From Peromyscus leucopus (Eukaryota > Chordata > Mammalia > Rodentia > Cricetidae): a stretch of DNA of 64,000 nt. Within the stretch, counting starts at the first letter, position 1, and each line of letters begins with the position of its first letter. Both the position numbers and the translations under genes were made by a program. This document shows, in pieces, positions 9,781-23,200 of the stretch. The stretch is taken from assembly GCF_004664715.2 (NCBI RefSeq), contig NC_051079.1, positions 62,485,660 to 62,549,659 of the forward strand, given 5' to 3'. The notes under the pieces were generated by a model. It was given only the letters and a program-made list of their open reading frames with translations. It was not told where the DNA came from and did not search any database.

Positions 9781-10904
9781 TTTTATTGCTATCTACCTTT
9801 AGCAAAACAGTAGCATTTGGTTTTCCCCTAGGTCCCTGGCCTATCCAGTCTTGGGTTCTTGGCCACCCAAGCAGTGTTGGACATGTACTCCAACTCATGG
9901 AGTGAGCCTTAAATCAAATCAGAATTGCTTGGTTACTCCCACAACCTTTGTTCTGCTGGTGCACCAGCTATCTTGAAAACAGGTCGCCATTATAAATCAA
10001 AGGCTTGGTAGCTGTGTGGGTGGTTACATTTCTCCTTTGGTAACATGCAGCATGCCTTCCAGTACCATGAATCCTAATCCATAGGGGTATGGCTCTAGGT
10101 AGGCACCAGCTCGACTTCTCCATGGTCAATGAGTTGTGGAAGGCACTATCAGCAATAGGGTCTTCCTGTCAGTTTGTGGAGAGCCACCAATAGCCATGGT
10201 TAGGGGTTCCCATAGGGCCCCGTTAGCCAAAAACTTGGTTAGATGTACCCCATTCCCAGAACTGGAGACTATTTGGTGACAGGAGATATCCAGTTGAGGC
10301 CTTGTCTCTCTCATTATTTGGCAATTTCATTTATATTGCTTTTATATATGTATATAATATAGGAAGCTTCTACTGTATTAGGTTTCCATATGATCCCTCA
10401 TGTTCCTTAGTTTTAGCTATTCCTCCCTGTATTCCCTCCCTCTCCTCCGTCTTCCTTCTCCCTCCCTGCCCCCATTCCAGTCCCTTCTCTTCCATCCATA
10501 CTATTCTATTTCCCCTTCCTAGGGAGGTCCATCCCTCCTCACTAGTCTGTTACTCTCTCCCTAACTCCTGTGGTTATATGGATTGTAGCTTACTTATCTA
10601 TGACTTCATAGCTAATATTCATTTATAAGCAAATATATACCATATTTCTTTTTCCAGGTCTAAGTTTCACTAAGGATTTCTTTTTCTTGTTCCATCCATT
10701 TACCTGCAAATTTCATGATTTCATTTTCTTACCAGCTCAGTAATATTCCATTGTATGAATGTACCACATTTTCTTTATCTATTCATCTGTTAATGGGCAT
10801 CTAGGTGGCTTCCAGTTTCTGGCTATTATGAATAGCAATGAAAATCAAGTGTCTCTATAGTGGAATGAAGTGCCCTTTGGGTATATGCCCAAGTGTGGTG
10901 TGGT

Positions 10905-11276
10905 GGTTTGAATAAGAATGGCCCCAGAGACTCATATTTGAATGCTTAGGGAGTGGTATTAGGGGCTAGTTCCCTGTTGGAGTAGGTGTGGCCTTTTTGG
11001 AGGAAGTGTGTCATGGGGGTGGGTTTTGGAGTTTCAAACGCCTGAGCCAACCCCAGTGGCACTCTCTCCCTACTGCCTGTTGGTCTGGATGTAGAACTCT
11101 TGGCTCCTTCTCCAGCACCATGCCTGCCTGTGCACTGCCATCCTTTCCATCATGATGATAATGGACTAAACTTCTGAACCTGTAAGCCAGCCCCAGTAAA
11201 ATGTTTTCCTTTAGAGGAGTAGCTATGGTCATGGTGTCTCTTCACAGCAATAGAAACCCTAACTAAGACAAGTAGT
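10905..11276 (+). repeat. RMER1-like interspersed repeat
   Basis: Begins 'tggtttgaataagaatggcc' and ends 'aaccctaactaagaca', an abundant rodent non-coding family (name given from memory). It splits the L1 between 'tatgcccaagtgtggt' and 'tagctggatcttgaggtaga'. Confidence 0.6.
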
Positions 11277-11360
11277 GTAGCTGGATCTTGAGGTAGATCA
11301 GATCCTATTTTTATCTTGGGCATTGTTTCTCCATCAGTAGAACTCATCCTTAGGGGACAT

Positions 11361-11720
11361 GTCACATGTGCTTTGTAGCTTGGTGACCTCTATAATGACC
11401 AAGACCACATCAGATCCTCCCCTAGGCTTGTAAGCCATAGAATCCATCTTCATGGTAGAGGTCACATGTACTCTGCAAAAGAGTTTCTGATGTAGTCACA
11501 CTTTAACCTTTATTGTACACATAGGATTGGGATAGTGGTTAACAGTAATTTTTTCCCCAAAATTATACTATACTTAAACATGTCTAAAATAAACTGCCTG
11601 GTGTCAGATTCTAGAAGTTTTAACCAGTGTCTGGCTAACTAAGTCACACTGAACTGGATTTTCTTCTTGCCTCACACAGATTATTTCCCTGCCGGCTGCA
11701 GTGTTTGCAGGGACCCCCAC
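11361..11720 (+). mobile_element. Probable LTR fragment in L1
   Basis: Non-L1 sequence begins TGTCACATG and ends ACCCCCACA, with AATAAACTGCC at about 11,588. It replaces roughly 340 bases of L1 ORF2 end. The TG...CA ends and the polyadenylation signal suggest an ERV LTR. No target duplication was found. Confidence 0.4.
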
Positions 11721-13097
11721 AAGATGAAATCTCAAGGTAGTTTTGATTTGCGTTGACTAAGGATGTTGAACGTTTCTTTAAGTGCTTCTCAGCCATTTGA
11801 GGTTCCTCCTTCAAGAATTCTCTGTTTAGATCTGTACCCCAATTTTTAGTTGTGTTATTTGTTTTGGGTTTTGGGGGGTTTGGGGTTTTTTGTTTTTTGG
11901 GTTTTTTAATGTCCAGTTTTTTTAGTTCTATATATATTTTGGATATTAGTCTTCTATAGAATATGGAGTTGGTAAAAATCTTTTCTCATTCTGTAGACTG
12001 ACACCAAATGATGGTGTCCTTTGTCACACAGAAACTTCTCAGTTTCATGAGATGCCATTTATTAAGTGCTGACCTTAGTGTCTGTGCTGTCGGTCGCCTG
12101 TTCAGAAAGTCTTCTCCTGTGCCAGTGAGTTCAGGGTTATTTCCCGCTTTTTCTTCTCTCAGATTCAGTGTATCTGGTCCTTTGTTGAGGTCTTTGATAC
12201 ATTTGGAGTTGAGTTTTGTGCAGGTTGATAAGTATTTGGATTCTTCTACATGCAGATATCCAATTTGACCAGCACCATTTCTTAAAGATGTTATCTTTTT
12301 CCAGTGTATATTTCTGACTTTTTTGTCAAAAATCAGGTGTACAAGGATATGCAGATTCATTTCTGGATCTTCAGTTCAACTTCATTAATCCACATGTCTG
12401 TTTTGGTGCCAATACCATGCTGTTTTTATTACTGTAGCTCTGTAATACAATTTGAGATCAGGATGGGTGATGCACAAACTCTAGCAGTTCTTTTATCATT
12501 TATGAGTGTTTTAGCTATCCTGGGTTTTGTGTGTTTCCATATAAAGCTGAAAATTGTCCTTTCAAGATCTGTGAAAAATTGCATTGGAATTTACATGGGG
12601 ATTGCATTAAATCCATACGTTGCTTTTGATAGGATGGCCATTTTTACTATACTATCCCTACCAATCCATGAGCATGGGAGATCTCATGTTTTCTGATATC
12701 TTCTTCAATTTTTTTCTTCATGTGTTAAAGTTTTTATTATACAAGTTTTTCACTTGCTTACCCCAAGATATTTTATATTACTTTAGGTTATTGTGAAAAA
12801 TGTTGTTTCTCTGATTTCTTTCTCAGTATGTTTGTCATTCGTATATAGGAGGGATACTGATTTTTGTGAGTTAATTTTGTAACCTGCTACTTTGCTGAAA
12901 GTGTTTATCAGCTGTAGAAGTTCCCTGGTGGATTTTTAGAATCATTTATGTATACTATCATATCATCTACAAATAATGATACTTTGACTTCTTCCTTCCC
13001 AATTTGTATCCATCCCCTGATCTCCTTCAGTTGTCTTATTGCTCTAACTCAGACTCCAAGTACTATATTGAATAGGTATGGCGTGAGTGGATAGCCT

Positions 13098-13457
13098 GGC
13101 TGTGGAATATTTCTTAACACTGTGTGAATGTATGTTGCTATGGTTGGTTTAATAAAGAAGCTGGCTGGCCAATAGCTGAACAGAATAAGGTTAGGCAGGA
13201 AAACCAGACTAAGATAATGTTTCAAGGAGAAGCGCGGAATCACTGGAGTCATCAGGAGAGGGAGCAAGACATACTGAAGGACAGGTAAAGCCACAGGCCA
13301 CGTGGCAATATATAGATTGATAGAAATGGGTGAATTTAAGTTGTAAGAGCTAGTTAGTAATAAGCCTGAGTTATCGGGCAAGCATTTACAATTAATATTA
13401 AGACTCTGAGTGGTTAATTGGGAACGGGCAGGTGGGACAAGAAATGTTAGCTTACAA
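13098..13457 (+). repeat. 5' LTR of mys-like ERV
   Basis: Shares 'taagttgtaagagctagtta' and 'tggtttaataaagaagctg' with the 3' LTR. It has diverged visibly from it, especially over the last 80 bases, so the insertion is not recent. Confidence 0.65.
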
Positions 13458-15784
13458 GTAGCATCCAAACATTCAACAAGAGTTTCCACATAAAACCTGA
13501 GAAAGCTTTAAAAAACGTTCTAAATGCACAGACACAGAGACAAATGCAGCTTCCTTGTCTCACAGTCTCATGCCAGCCACAGTGTAAAGATGTGTCTCAG
13601 CTGCCTGTGAGATGGAGCCGGCCACCAACTGCCACGAGGTAAGCAGCAAGGCAGGTTCCCACAGTCTCTCACAGAGAGAGGCATCTCCCAGCCACTGCCT
13701 GTGGCCTTGGCTGCCAGCGCAAGCTCTGCCAGCACGCTGCATGGTGGGCTTGGAGTTTTGCTCATGCAGACAGAAAAGGATCACAAGTGTTTAGTAAATC
13801 AGGTTCAGATAGAAAAAGCCTCTAAATGGGTCACAGTGTGTTTGAAAATGTGCGAAGACTTGGAAGACAGAAGAGAATGGTATATAAAAAATAGTTTTAA
13901 AATGATAGGGTAAAGTCCTTAAAGAGGGAGTAAAGTCCTATAAAAGAAAAAAAAGCCACATACAGATGAAAAATATACACAGAGTCTGGATCCTGTATGT
14001 TATTGTGTTGTCTTTGAATTTTTTGGTTGCTAGGACACAATATATTGTGAGGGATGGTAGATTAAACCAACCTATATATTTTGAAAATGTCTTGACTTCA
14101 AAATTTAAGTCAAAAGGTGTATTGCCTTGGGAGAGAGGTTATGCTTTTATTTTCCCAGGAAATGAGAGGCTGTGAGTTCATTTTGGGTTAAAGAACATCA
14201 GGTCTGATCGAGGAAGACCTCCTGAAATCCTGACTACAAACATAAAGAAATGGCCTAAAAGAACTACAAGATATGTGATGTATATTTTACCTGCTCAAAG
14301 ACTTAACAAACAATCATCTTGGGCTGACTTAGGTACAATGCACAATCTATAGTTGTATTAATGTAGCTATGCACGTTACCTTTAAAATCTTATGTATTTT
14401 CAGATCAAGGGAACCAGACGCTAATGAAAACAGATGGCCCAGGCAATCCAGCATTTCAAAATGCCTCGTTGCAGTCTCCTCAGAATTCTGCATCCAGAAC
14501 AGCGACAAGGCTGCTGGCTGAGATGACCCAACCTCACAGAATACTCCAGTCAGGACTTGACCATAATCCTAAATTGTCTCAGGGTCCTCCAAAGATAACA
14601 GCACCCATGAAGAACAGGAACCAGGCTAGAGAATTATGCCCACATTCCCAAAAGATGGGTTGTGGGTATTTATTATCATTTAAGGAGGGTTGGTTACAAG
14701 TTGTTATAGGTAACGGTCAAGAAAAAAGCTGAACAAAGGAGATTAAATTCAAAGATCTCTTTCTGAAGGAAAAAAAGGGATAGGATATAGAAATGATAGG
14801 ATAAAAGAGTATATTATTGAATCTTCTTTAATCCAAAGAACAGTGATTAATCTCAAAATATTTTACATTGGTTGCATTTTAGTTTATTGATACAAATTTA
14901 AAGTTATTTCTGTCATACTGCATATATGTTTCTACTCTTGTTTGGGGTATTGTGCTTATGTAGCTGATTTAAGAATATAATGTATAATTAGGAAATATAT
15001 ATTACTAGTTAGTCATCTATAATAGTCAAACTTATAGTCATGTTAGGTATGTTTTCAAGGTCATACACAGACACATTTAGACAGATAGATGGTCTTCAAA
15101 TACTTCAAAGACCTACAGAATATGGCATTTAATATGTTTAATAACATATGGCTTTCCGTGACAGTGAGACATGTCCACTCTTGGCAGTACCAATTTACTT
15201 CAAAGCAAGATGATGGGCATCAAAGAACCTTCATATGGAGTTTACTTTCTTTATGGCAAAAGCTAGCCATGTGGGCAAAGAAACTTCCCTTGCCTCAATT
15301 GCTGACAATATACTGTTCAAACTGGACCCACAACATGCAAGAAAGGCAACTGCCAAACTCTGCCAAGACAAGGTAGAATAGTTCGTCAGAATTCCCTGCT
15401 TCACAGGAAAGTCTGTCAGATATGCTTGGCCTGTGGGCCAGAGTTGGATGCCCCAACGTTGCAGAGGAACTTTGGGTGACTGTCCAAGCAGCCTGATGTC
15501 CCTGTCATTAGGTAACATTTCATCTTTCTGGGGTCTTTGATGGAGTTAAAGACTAAATAGTTAAAGTTACAGTTTTCCTTAGTTATGAAAGGAAGCAAAT
15601 TAGGCATAAAACTTTGGACTCACAAAAATAGGATAGATAATGGAGTATTTTCTCTGATTTTTCCAAGTGTAAATGGACTAGATATTGTGACTGTGATTCT
15701 TACTTGATAATTGTTTTTGTTATATATAATTTTACTATGTTAAAGTTAAAGCCTTCCTCTTTTATTTAGACAAAAAGGGAGAAA

Positions 15785-16139
15785 TGCTGTGGAATATTTC
15801 TTAACACTGTGTGAATGTGTGTTGCTGTGATTGGTTTAATAAAGAAGCTGACTAGCCAATAGCTGAATAAAATAAGATTAGGCAGGACAGCCAGACTAGG
15901 AGAATGCTGGGAGGAAGAAGCAGAGTCGCTGGAGTCACCAGGAAACACAGAGAGAGCAAGACATGCTGGAGGACAGGTAAAGCCACAAGCCATGTGGCAA
16001 TACATAGATTAATAGAAATGGGTTAATTTAAGTTGTAAGAGCTAGTTAGTAATAATCCTGAGCTAACTGCCAAGCATTTATAATTAATATAAGCATCAAC
16101 ATGTTTATTTGAGAGTGGCTGTGGGACAAGAAAACTCCA
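15785..16139 (+). repeat. 3' LTR of mys-like ERV
   Basis: Starts just after the polypurine tract and ends CCACCTACA before the L1 resumes at 'gccttgtcttgttcctgatt'. It contains an AATAAA in 'ggtttaataaagaagctgac'. Confidence 0.65.
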
Positions 16140-16731
16140 CCTACACAGCCTTGTCTTGTTCCTGATTTTAGTGGGATTGCTTTTAATTTCTCTCCATTTA
16201 AGTTAATGTTGGCTCTGAGCTTGCTGTATATTGTCTTTATTATGTTGAAGTATATCCCTTGGGTCCCTAATCTTTCCAGGATTTTTATCATAAAGGAGTG
16301 CTGTATTTTGTCAAAGACCTTTTCTGGATCTAATGAGATAGAACTGGGTGATATTTTTTCTTTCAGTCTGTTTATATGATGGAGTACATTTATTAATTTG
16401 TGTATGTTGAACGTCTCTACATCTCTGGAATGAAGACTATTTGATCATGTGGATGATGTTTTTGATGTGTTTGGATTCTGTTCGGAAGTATTTTATTAAG
16501 AATTTTTGTATCTATGTTCATGTGGGAAATTGATCTATAATTGTCTTTCATTCTTGGGTCTTTATGTGCTTAGGTATCAGGGTAACTGTAGTCTCATAAA
16601 ATGAATTGAGCTATGTTCTTTTAGTTTCTATTTTGTGGAATAATTTTAGACATTAACTGTTCTTTGAGAATCTGGTAGAATTCTGTGCTAAAACCATCTG
16701 GTCTTGGGCTTTCTTTGATTGGTAGACTTTT

Positions 16732-16893
16732 TTTTTTTTTTTTTTTGGTTTTTCGAGACAGGGTTTCTCTGCATAGCTTTGCGCCTTTCCTGGGACTCAC
16801 TTGGTAGTCCAGGCTGGCCTCGAACTCACAGAGATCCGCCTGCCTCTGCCTCCCAAGTGCTGGGATTAAAGGCGTGCGCCACCACCGCCCGGC
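16732..16893 (-). repeat. B1 SINE in L1 with perfect target duplication
   Basis: The sequence 'gattggtagactttt' occurs at 16,717-16,731 and 16,894-16,908. The B1 reads in reverse with its T-run on the left. Confidence 0.9.
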
Positions 16894-19800
16894 GATTGGT
16901 AGACTTTTAATTACTGTTTCTATTTCACTGGGGATAATAGGTCTGTTTAAATTGCTTATCTGATCTTGATTTAACTTTTCTAAGTGGAATATGTCTAGAA
17001 AGTAATCCATTTATTTTAGATTTTCCAATTTGGTGGAGGACAGGTTTTTAAAGTATGTCTTTATGATTCTTGAGATTTCCTCAGTGACTTGTTATGCCCT
17101 CCTTTTCATCTCTAATTTTATTAGTTTGGATATTCTCTTTCCATCTACTGGTTAATTTAACTAAGGGTTTGTCAATCTTACTGATTTCCTCAAAGAACCA
17201 ACTCTTTGTTTCATTGATTCTTTGTATTGTTTTGTTATTGTTGTTTGTTTCTATTTTGCTGATTTCAGTCCTTCGTCTGATTATTTCTTGCCATCTACTC
17301 TTTTTTAGTATAATTTCTTCTTTTTGTTCTAGAGCTTTCAGATGTGCTGTTAAGTTACTAATGTGAGATTTCTCTACCTTTTTTATGCAGGCACTTAGTG
17401 CTATGAACTTGCCTCTTAGAACTGCCTTCATTGTGTCCCATAGTTTAGGTATGTTGTGTTTTCATTTTCATTCAATTCTAAAAAGTTTTTAATTTCTTTC
17501 CTAATTTCTGTCTTGGCTCATTTTTCATTCAGTAGTGTGCTGTTCAGTTTCCATGAGTTTGTAAGCTTTCGGCTGTGGCTGTTGCTGTTGATATCCAGCT
17601 TTAATCCATGATGATTATTTCAATTTTCTTGTATCTGTTTAGGCTTGCTTTGTGTCTGAGTATGTGGTCAATTTTGGAGAAAGCTCCATGAGGTGCTGAG
17701 AAGAAAGTATATTCTTTTGTGTTTAGGTGAAATGTTCTGTAAATATCATCTAGGTCCATTTGCTTTATGACATGAGTTAGCACCAGCATTTCTCTGTTTA
17801 GTTTTTGTCTGGATGACCTGTCAATTGGCAAGAATGGGGTATTGAAGCCACCCACTATCAGTGTGGGAGGGTGGATATGTGATTTAAGCTATAGTAGTGT
17901 TTCTTTTATGAACTTGGGTGCCCTTGTGTTTATTGTATAGATGTTAAGAGTCGCAGTATCTTCTTGGAGTTTTTCATTTGATGAGTAGACAGCCCTTCCC
18001 CATCTCTTCTGATTAGTTTTGATTTGAAGTCTGTCTTATCAGATATTAAAATGGCTACACCAGCTTGCTTCTTAGGTTTGCTTGCTTGAAATCTCTTTTT
18101 CCATCCTTTTATCTTGAGGTAATGTCTATCCTTGATGTTAAGGTGTGTTTCTTGAATGTATTAGAAGTTTGGATCCTGTTTTCTAGTCCAATATGTTAGT
18201 CTGTGTCTTTTTACACATTAATATTGAATGTTATCAATGGGCAGTGTTTGTTGATTCCTGTTACTTTGTTTTGGTGTTGTGGGTTTTCTCCTCTTCTTCT
18301 GATTTGCTGGCCTGATATTATTTGTTCCTTGTTTATTCCTTGGGTGTTGCTATCCTCTTCAGGTTCAAGTTTTCCTCCTGGCATCTTCTATGGGGCTGGA
18401 TTTGTAGATAGATATTGCTTAAACTTGGTTTTATCACAGAATGTCTTTTTTTCTCCATCTACTGTGTTTGAAAGTTTTTCTGGGTATAGTGGTTTGGCCT
18501 GGTGTCTGTGGTCTCTTGGAGTTTATAGAATGTCTATCCAAGCCCTTCTGGCTTTTAAAGTCACCATTGAAAAGTCAGGCATTATTCTAATAGGTAGGTC
18601 TGCCTTTATATGTTTTTTGGTCTTTTTCTCTCTAGCAGATTTTAATATTCTTCCTTTGTTCTGTAGGTTTAGTGTTTGGTTACTATGTGCTGTGGGGAAT
18701 TTATTTTCTGGTCTAGTCTATTTTGTGTTCTGTATGCTTCTTATACCTTGATAAGTACCTCATTCTTTAGATTGGGGAAATTTTCTTCTATGATTTTTTT
18801 TTTAAATATTTTCTATGCCTTTGACCTGGCTTTCTTCTCCTTCCTCTGCTTCTATTTTTCATAGATTTGTTCTTTCCATAGTGTCCCAGGTTTCCTGGAT
18901 GTTTTATGCCTGGATTTTTTTTTTATATATTTAACAGGGTTTTTATTTTTTGGACAATTTCTTCTCTCTTGTCTTCAATGCCTGACATTCTCTCTTTCAT
19001 CTCTTGTATTTTGTTGGTGAAGATTGTCTCTAAGCTTCTTGTATGAATTCCTAAAATTTTCATGTCCAGATGCTGTTCTTAAAGTTACTATTTCTATTTG
19101 GGGACTAATATGGAATCTGCACCAGATACCCTGAGCTCCTAGTCTAAAGATCTACTTTCTGAAGTGCACACTTCAACTCTACCACATCCAAGTCCCATTT
19201 GAACATTACAAATACTTCAGCTGAAAGAATATAACTAATAATAAAGACATGAACCAACAAAATAGCCCCAGATGTATAAATTCCAAAGCAGCAACTTAAA
19301 CACGAAAACCAAGGCAACATAACTGCTCCCAAAACTGTTAACCCTACAGTGAGGTCATGGAGAGAGTGAGTTCCATGAAATCCTAGACAGAGAACTCAAA
19401 AGAATGGTTGCAAGTGTGTGTAAAGAAGTAAAAGAGGATAGACTTCTGAATGAGAACAAAAACAAACAGCTGAATGAATAATGAAAATGTGGTGTATATA
19501 CACAATAGAATTGTATCCAGCCATAAAGAACACCGAAGATTTGCAGGTCAATAAATGGATCTGAAAACATTATACTGAATGAGGTAAACCAGACTCAGAA
19601 AGACAAGTGCCATGTGTTCTCTCATATCTGTGGATCCTAGCTCTGAATCCTTGGATTTGAGTATAAAACCTGGACTAACTGAAGAAGATAAGGCTCTCTA
19701 GAGAGAAGGGTAGCAGGACACAGGTGTGACAAGGGAGGGGGCAGAAATGGGAGCGTGGTTTAACTGCGCATGGGGAAGGGAGGGGGGACAGAAGGAGGGG

Positions 19801-20654
19801 GAGGAGAGATAAATAACACTAAGGATGTTTGGAAAGCTGTATGGAAATATTATGTTATGAGCTTACTTTAAAACACATATATGATATATGTGCTTATTTA
19901 TGGGTAGATTTTAGATGTAATTATTCTGTATGGGGTGATAATGGTGCCCCATACACACTGAATACAGATGCCCACACACTACTACATATAAAGTCAAATT
20001 AACCCCAACACAATAATAATGGTTCATTTCAATATCCCACTTGTGCCAACATACAGTCATCCTGACAAAAATAATAAATAAACAGAGAAACATCGGACTT
20101 AAATGACAACATAGAACCAATGGACTCCACAGACACCTAAGGAACATTCCACACAAACACTATAGAATACATATTCTCCTCAGTGACTTATGGGACTTTC
20201 TCCAAAACATAGATCCTATGTTAGGGCGGAAAGCAAGTCTCAAGAAACACAAGGCATTTTAATAATTCCTTGTATTCTACTGACCGTAATGGAATAAGGC
20301 TATATGTCAACAGAAAAAGAAGCCTTAGAGTGCACACAGACTCACGGAGATCAAACAGCAACACTACTGCACAGTGAATGGGTCCTTGAAGAAAGCAGGA
20401 AGGAAAAAAAATTTAAATTCTTAGAATCAAATAACATGAAAACACAACATACCAAAACCTAAGGGATACAATGAAAGCAATCCTAAGAGAGATGTTTATA
20501 ACTTGGGTGCCCACATTAAGATATTGGAAAGATCTCAAATAAATGACTTAATGATAAACCTTAGGCTCTGGGAAATAACAACAATCAAAACCCCAGATCT
20601 GTAAACAAAAAGAAATCATTAAGATAAATTAAAAATCATGAAATGGGAACAGAA

Positions 20655-20735
20655 AGGAAGAGAGGAAGGAAAGGAATGAAGGAAGGAAGGGAGAAGGGAG
20701 GGAGGGAAGGAGGGAGGGAGGGAGGAAGGAGGAAA
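20655..20735 (+). repeat. (GGAA/GGGA)n purine tract
   Basis: Purine-only simple repeat within degraded L1. The minus-strand frame over it (PSLLPSLPSPF...) is an artefact of the repeat. Confidence 0.8.
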
Positions 20736-21782
20736 CAGAGCTGGTTCTTTGAAAAGACAGGCAAGACTGACAAACTCTCAGCCAAACCAACCAAAAGAAA
20801 GAGAAAAAATACTCAATAAAATTAGAAATAAAAAATAAATATAAGAGACACCAGTACGTCAGATCACGGTCCAAGCATGGAGTCCTGTGAGAATTCTGAG
20901 TACTTGTAGGAAAACAAGAGAAGAGCATTGTAATCTCAGTTTCTTCAAAAACAGGGACTTGTTCTTGGAATGTGCTTTCACGCCCTGCCCCACCCCCAGG
21001 GGTAGTAGATAGGAGTGAGTCACTTCAGATTATTCATTACACCCGGCTATTGCTATTTGTGTACATGCCTCCATGGAAAAACATATTATTGCCATTTGCG
21101 GCTTCTTGTGATTGTACATTTTATTCTTCTTAACTATCGTGGTATAAATTGTCTGATGCTCCAAATAAAGTTAGCTATTGCATAAGACTTTAGTCTGCTT
21201 CATTTATCCACTCCATTCTCCCAGGACCCACTACCTCCAGAGAGGTAAACACCAGTGAAATTCAGAAAATCACTGGGTCTTAGCTTTAAAACACTACTTT
21301 GGAAAACATAAGAGGAACAGATGAATTTCTATACACATATAAGCAGCCAAAATTAAACTGAGATTAGATATGCAATTTCAATAGGTCTATAAAAATCAGT
21401 AATATTGAAGCAGTAATTTAAAATCTCCAAACTAAAATAAGTCCAGGCCCAGGTGGACACACAGGTGTATTCCACCAGGTCTTTAAAGAAGACCTAAGCC
21501 CAGTGTTTCTCAAACTATTCCACAAAATAGAACAGGAAGGAGCATTAGGAAACTCTCTTTACAAAGTTAATATCATTCTGATACCAAAACCAAATGGAGA
21601 TGGAATGAAAAAAGTTAAAAACCAATTCCTTGATGAACATACATGCAAAACCCTCAACAACAAAACAAATTTTAAAATGCACCAAAATGAACATTTATAT
21701 ATGATCAAATTGGCTTTATTCCAGAGATGCAGGAATAAGATGCAATAAGTGTAACTAATATGCTACATAAATGGGCTTGTTT

Positions 21783-22146
21783 TTGTTAGGCTTTTTATTG
21801 CTGTGAAGAGACACCATGACCGCGGCAACTCTTATAAATGAAACATTTAATTGGGGTGGCTCACTTACAGTTTCAAAGGTTTAGTCCATCATCATCATGA
21901 CAGAGAGCATGGTGGCATGTAGACAGATGTGGTGCTGGAGTAATAGCTGTGAGTCCTACATCTTTAGACAGCAGGAAGTTGACTGAGACATTGAGTGTGT
22001 CTTGAGCATGGGAAACCTCAAAGCCTGCCCCCATTGTGACACACTTCCTCCAACAAGGCCATACCCACTTCAGAAAAAGCCACAGCTCCTAATAGTGATG
22101 CTCTCTATGAGATTGTGGGGCCCAATTACATTCAAACTACCACAAG
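21783..22146 (-). repeat. RMER1-like repeat
   Basis: The reverse complement contains 'ggccttgttggaggaagtgt' and ends '...ctgtgaagagacaccatgac' on the plus strand. It is the same family as 10,905-11,276, inserted in the plus-strand L1. Confidence 0.6.
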
Positions 22147-23032
22147 GCTCAAGGGCAGAAATTACACAATTGCCTCAATAGATGCAGAAAAGACCTTTGA
22201 CAAACATTCTACATCCTTCTGTGATTAAAACTCCAAATTAACTAGAGATGAGGGGAACATATGTTGACATAGTAAAGGCTGTGTCTGACAAACATATAGT
22301 AAATATCATGCTAAGTGGAGAAAAATTCCAAGTATTCCCCCCCACATCAGGAACAAGACAAGGCTGCCCACTCTCTCCTATTCACTATAGTGCTGGAAGT
22401 CCTAGCTACAACAATAAGACAAGAGAAATAAATAGAAGGATCAATCAGGAAATCAAGACGTGAAAGTATCTATGTTTGCAGATACTTTAGTACAGTTCTA
22501 TACATAAAAGACCATCAAGACTCTGCTAGAAAACTCTTAGAGCTGATAAATACTTTAAGAAAACAGCAGAATACATAATATACAAAATCAGTAGCCTTCC
22601 TGTATACCAATAACAAACATACTGAGAAAGAAATCAGGGAAACAATTCCATTCATAATAACCTAAAGCAATATCTTGGAACAAGCCAAGGATGTGAAAGA
22701 ACTCTCCAGTGAAAAATTTTGAAACACTGAAGAAAGAAATTGAGGAAGACACCAGAAGATGGAAAGACCTCCCATGCTCATGGATTAGAAAAATTAGTAA
22801 ATGAAAATAGACATCTTATAAAAAGACAATCTACAAATGTAATCTCCATCAAAATCTAAGTGATACTCTTCATGAAAGTAGGAAAACAACTATTTTAAAG
22901 TTCGTGTGGAGATACAAAAGATCCCAGATAACCAAAGAAATTTTAAGCAAAGAGAAAGAATACTACTGGATCTATTAACAGGCTTGATTTCAAGTTACAC
23001 TACAGAGACATAGCAATAAAATCAGACACATA

Positions 23033-23200
23033 GGCCAGGCGGTGGTGGCGCACGCCTTTAATCCCAGCACTCGGGAGGCAGAGCCAGGCGGATCTCTGTG
23101 AGTTCGAGGCCAGCCTGGACTACCAAGTGAGTTCCAGGAGAGGCGCAAAGCTACACAGAGAAACCCTGTCTCGAAAAAAAAAAAAAAAAAAAAAAAAAAA
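23033..23200 (+). repeat. B1 SINE in L1 with target duplication
   Basis: 'atcagacacata' flanks the element on both sides (about 23,021-23,032 and 23,200-23,211). It is a full-length B1 with the 'aggcgcaaagctacacagag' variant and a long A-tail. Confidence 0.9.

Larger units (their letters stand above)
13098..16139 (+). mobile_element. mys-like endogenous retrovirus with two LTRs
   Basis: Two similar direct repeats of about 350-390 bases begin TG(G)CTGTGGAATATTTC (about 13,098 and 15,785) and end near 13,457 and 16,139. They flank about 2.3 kb. A polypurine tract (aaaaagggagaaa) directly precedes the second LTR, as expected for a retrovirus. Possible flanking duplication: tagcc/cagcc (5 bp, one mismatch). 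L1 sequence continues on both sides. The interior has only decayed remnants resembling the integrase C-terminal tail of betaretrovirus-like elements (near 14,120-14,260), with stops; gag and reverse transcriptase are absent. The element cannot move by itself. The family name mys is from memory of the Peromyscus element. Confidence 0.65.
9780..19090 (-). mobile_element. Near-complete dead L1, interrupted by several insertions
   Basis: Read on the minus strand: an ORF1-like start (about 19,090-18,780; MERMSGIEDKREE-like), then ORF2 endonuclease at 17,601-17,855 (DRSSRQKLNRE, FFSAPHGAFSKIDHILRHK), the middle domain at 17,081-17,431 (ALEQKEEIILKKSRWQEI), reverse transcriptase at 16,046-16,291 ([12 protein letters not shown]), the C-terminal part at 11,986-12,360, and the 3'UTR from about 10,900 down to 9,780. 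Frames are broken by stops and shifts throughout. Insertions within it: a mys-like ERV (13.1-16.14 kb), a B1 (16,732-16,893), an LTR-like piece (11.36-11.72 kb) and an RMER1-like repeat (10.9-11.28 kb). Without these, about 5.4 kb of L1 remains. Confidence 0.8.

Noticed and set aside
18203..18751. 182-codon hydrophobic plus-strand frame
   Set aside because: It is antisense to L1 ORF2/ORF1 junction sequence; T-rich antisense of L1 commonly gives long Phe/Leu frames.
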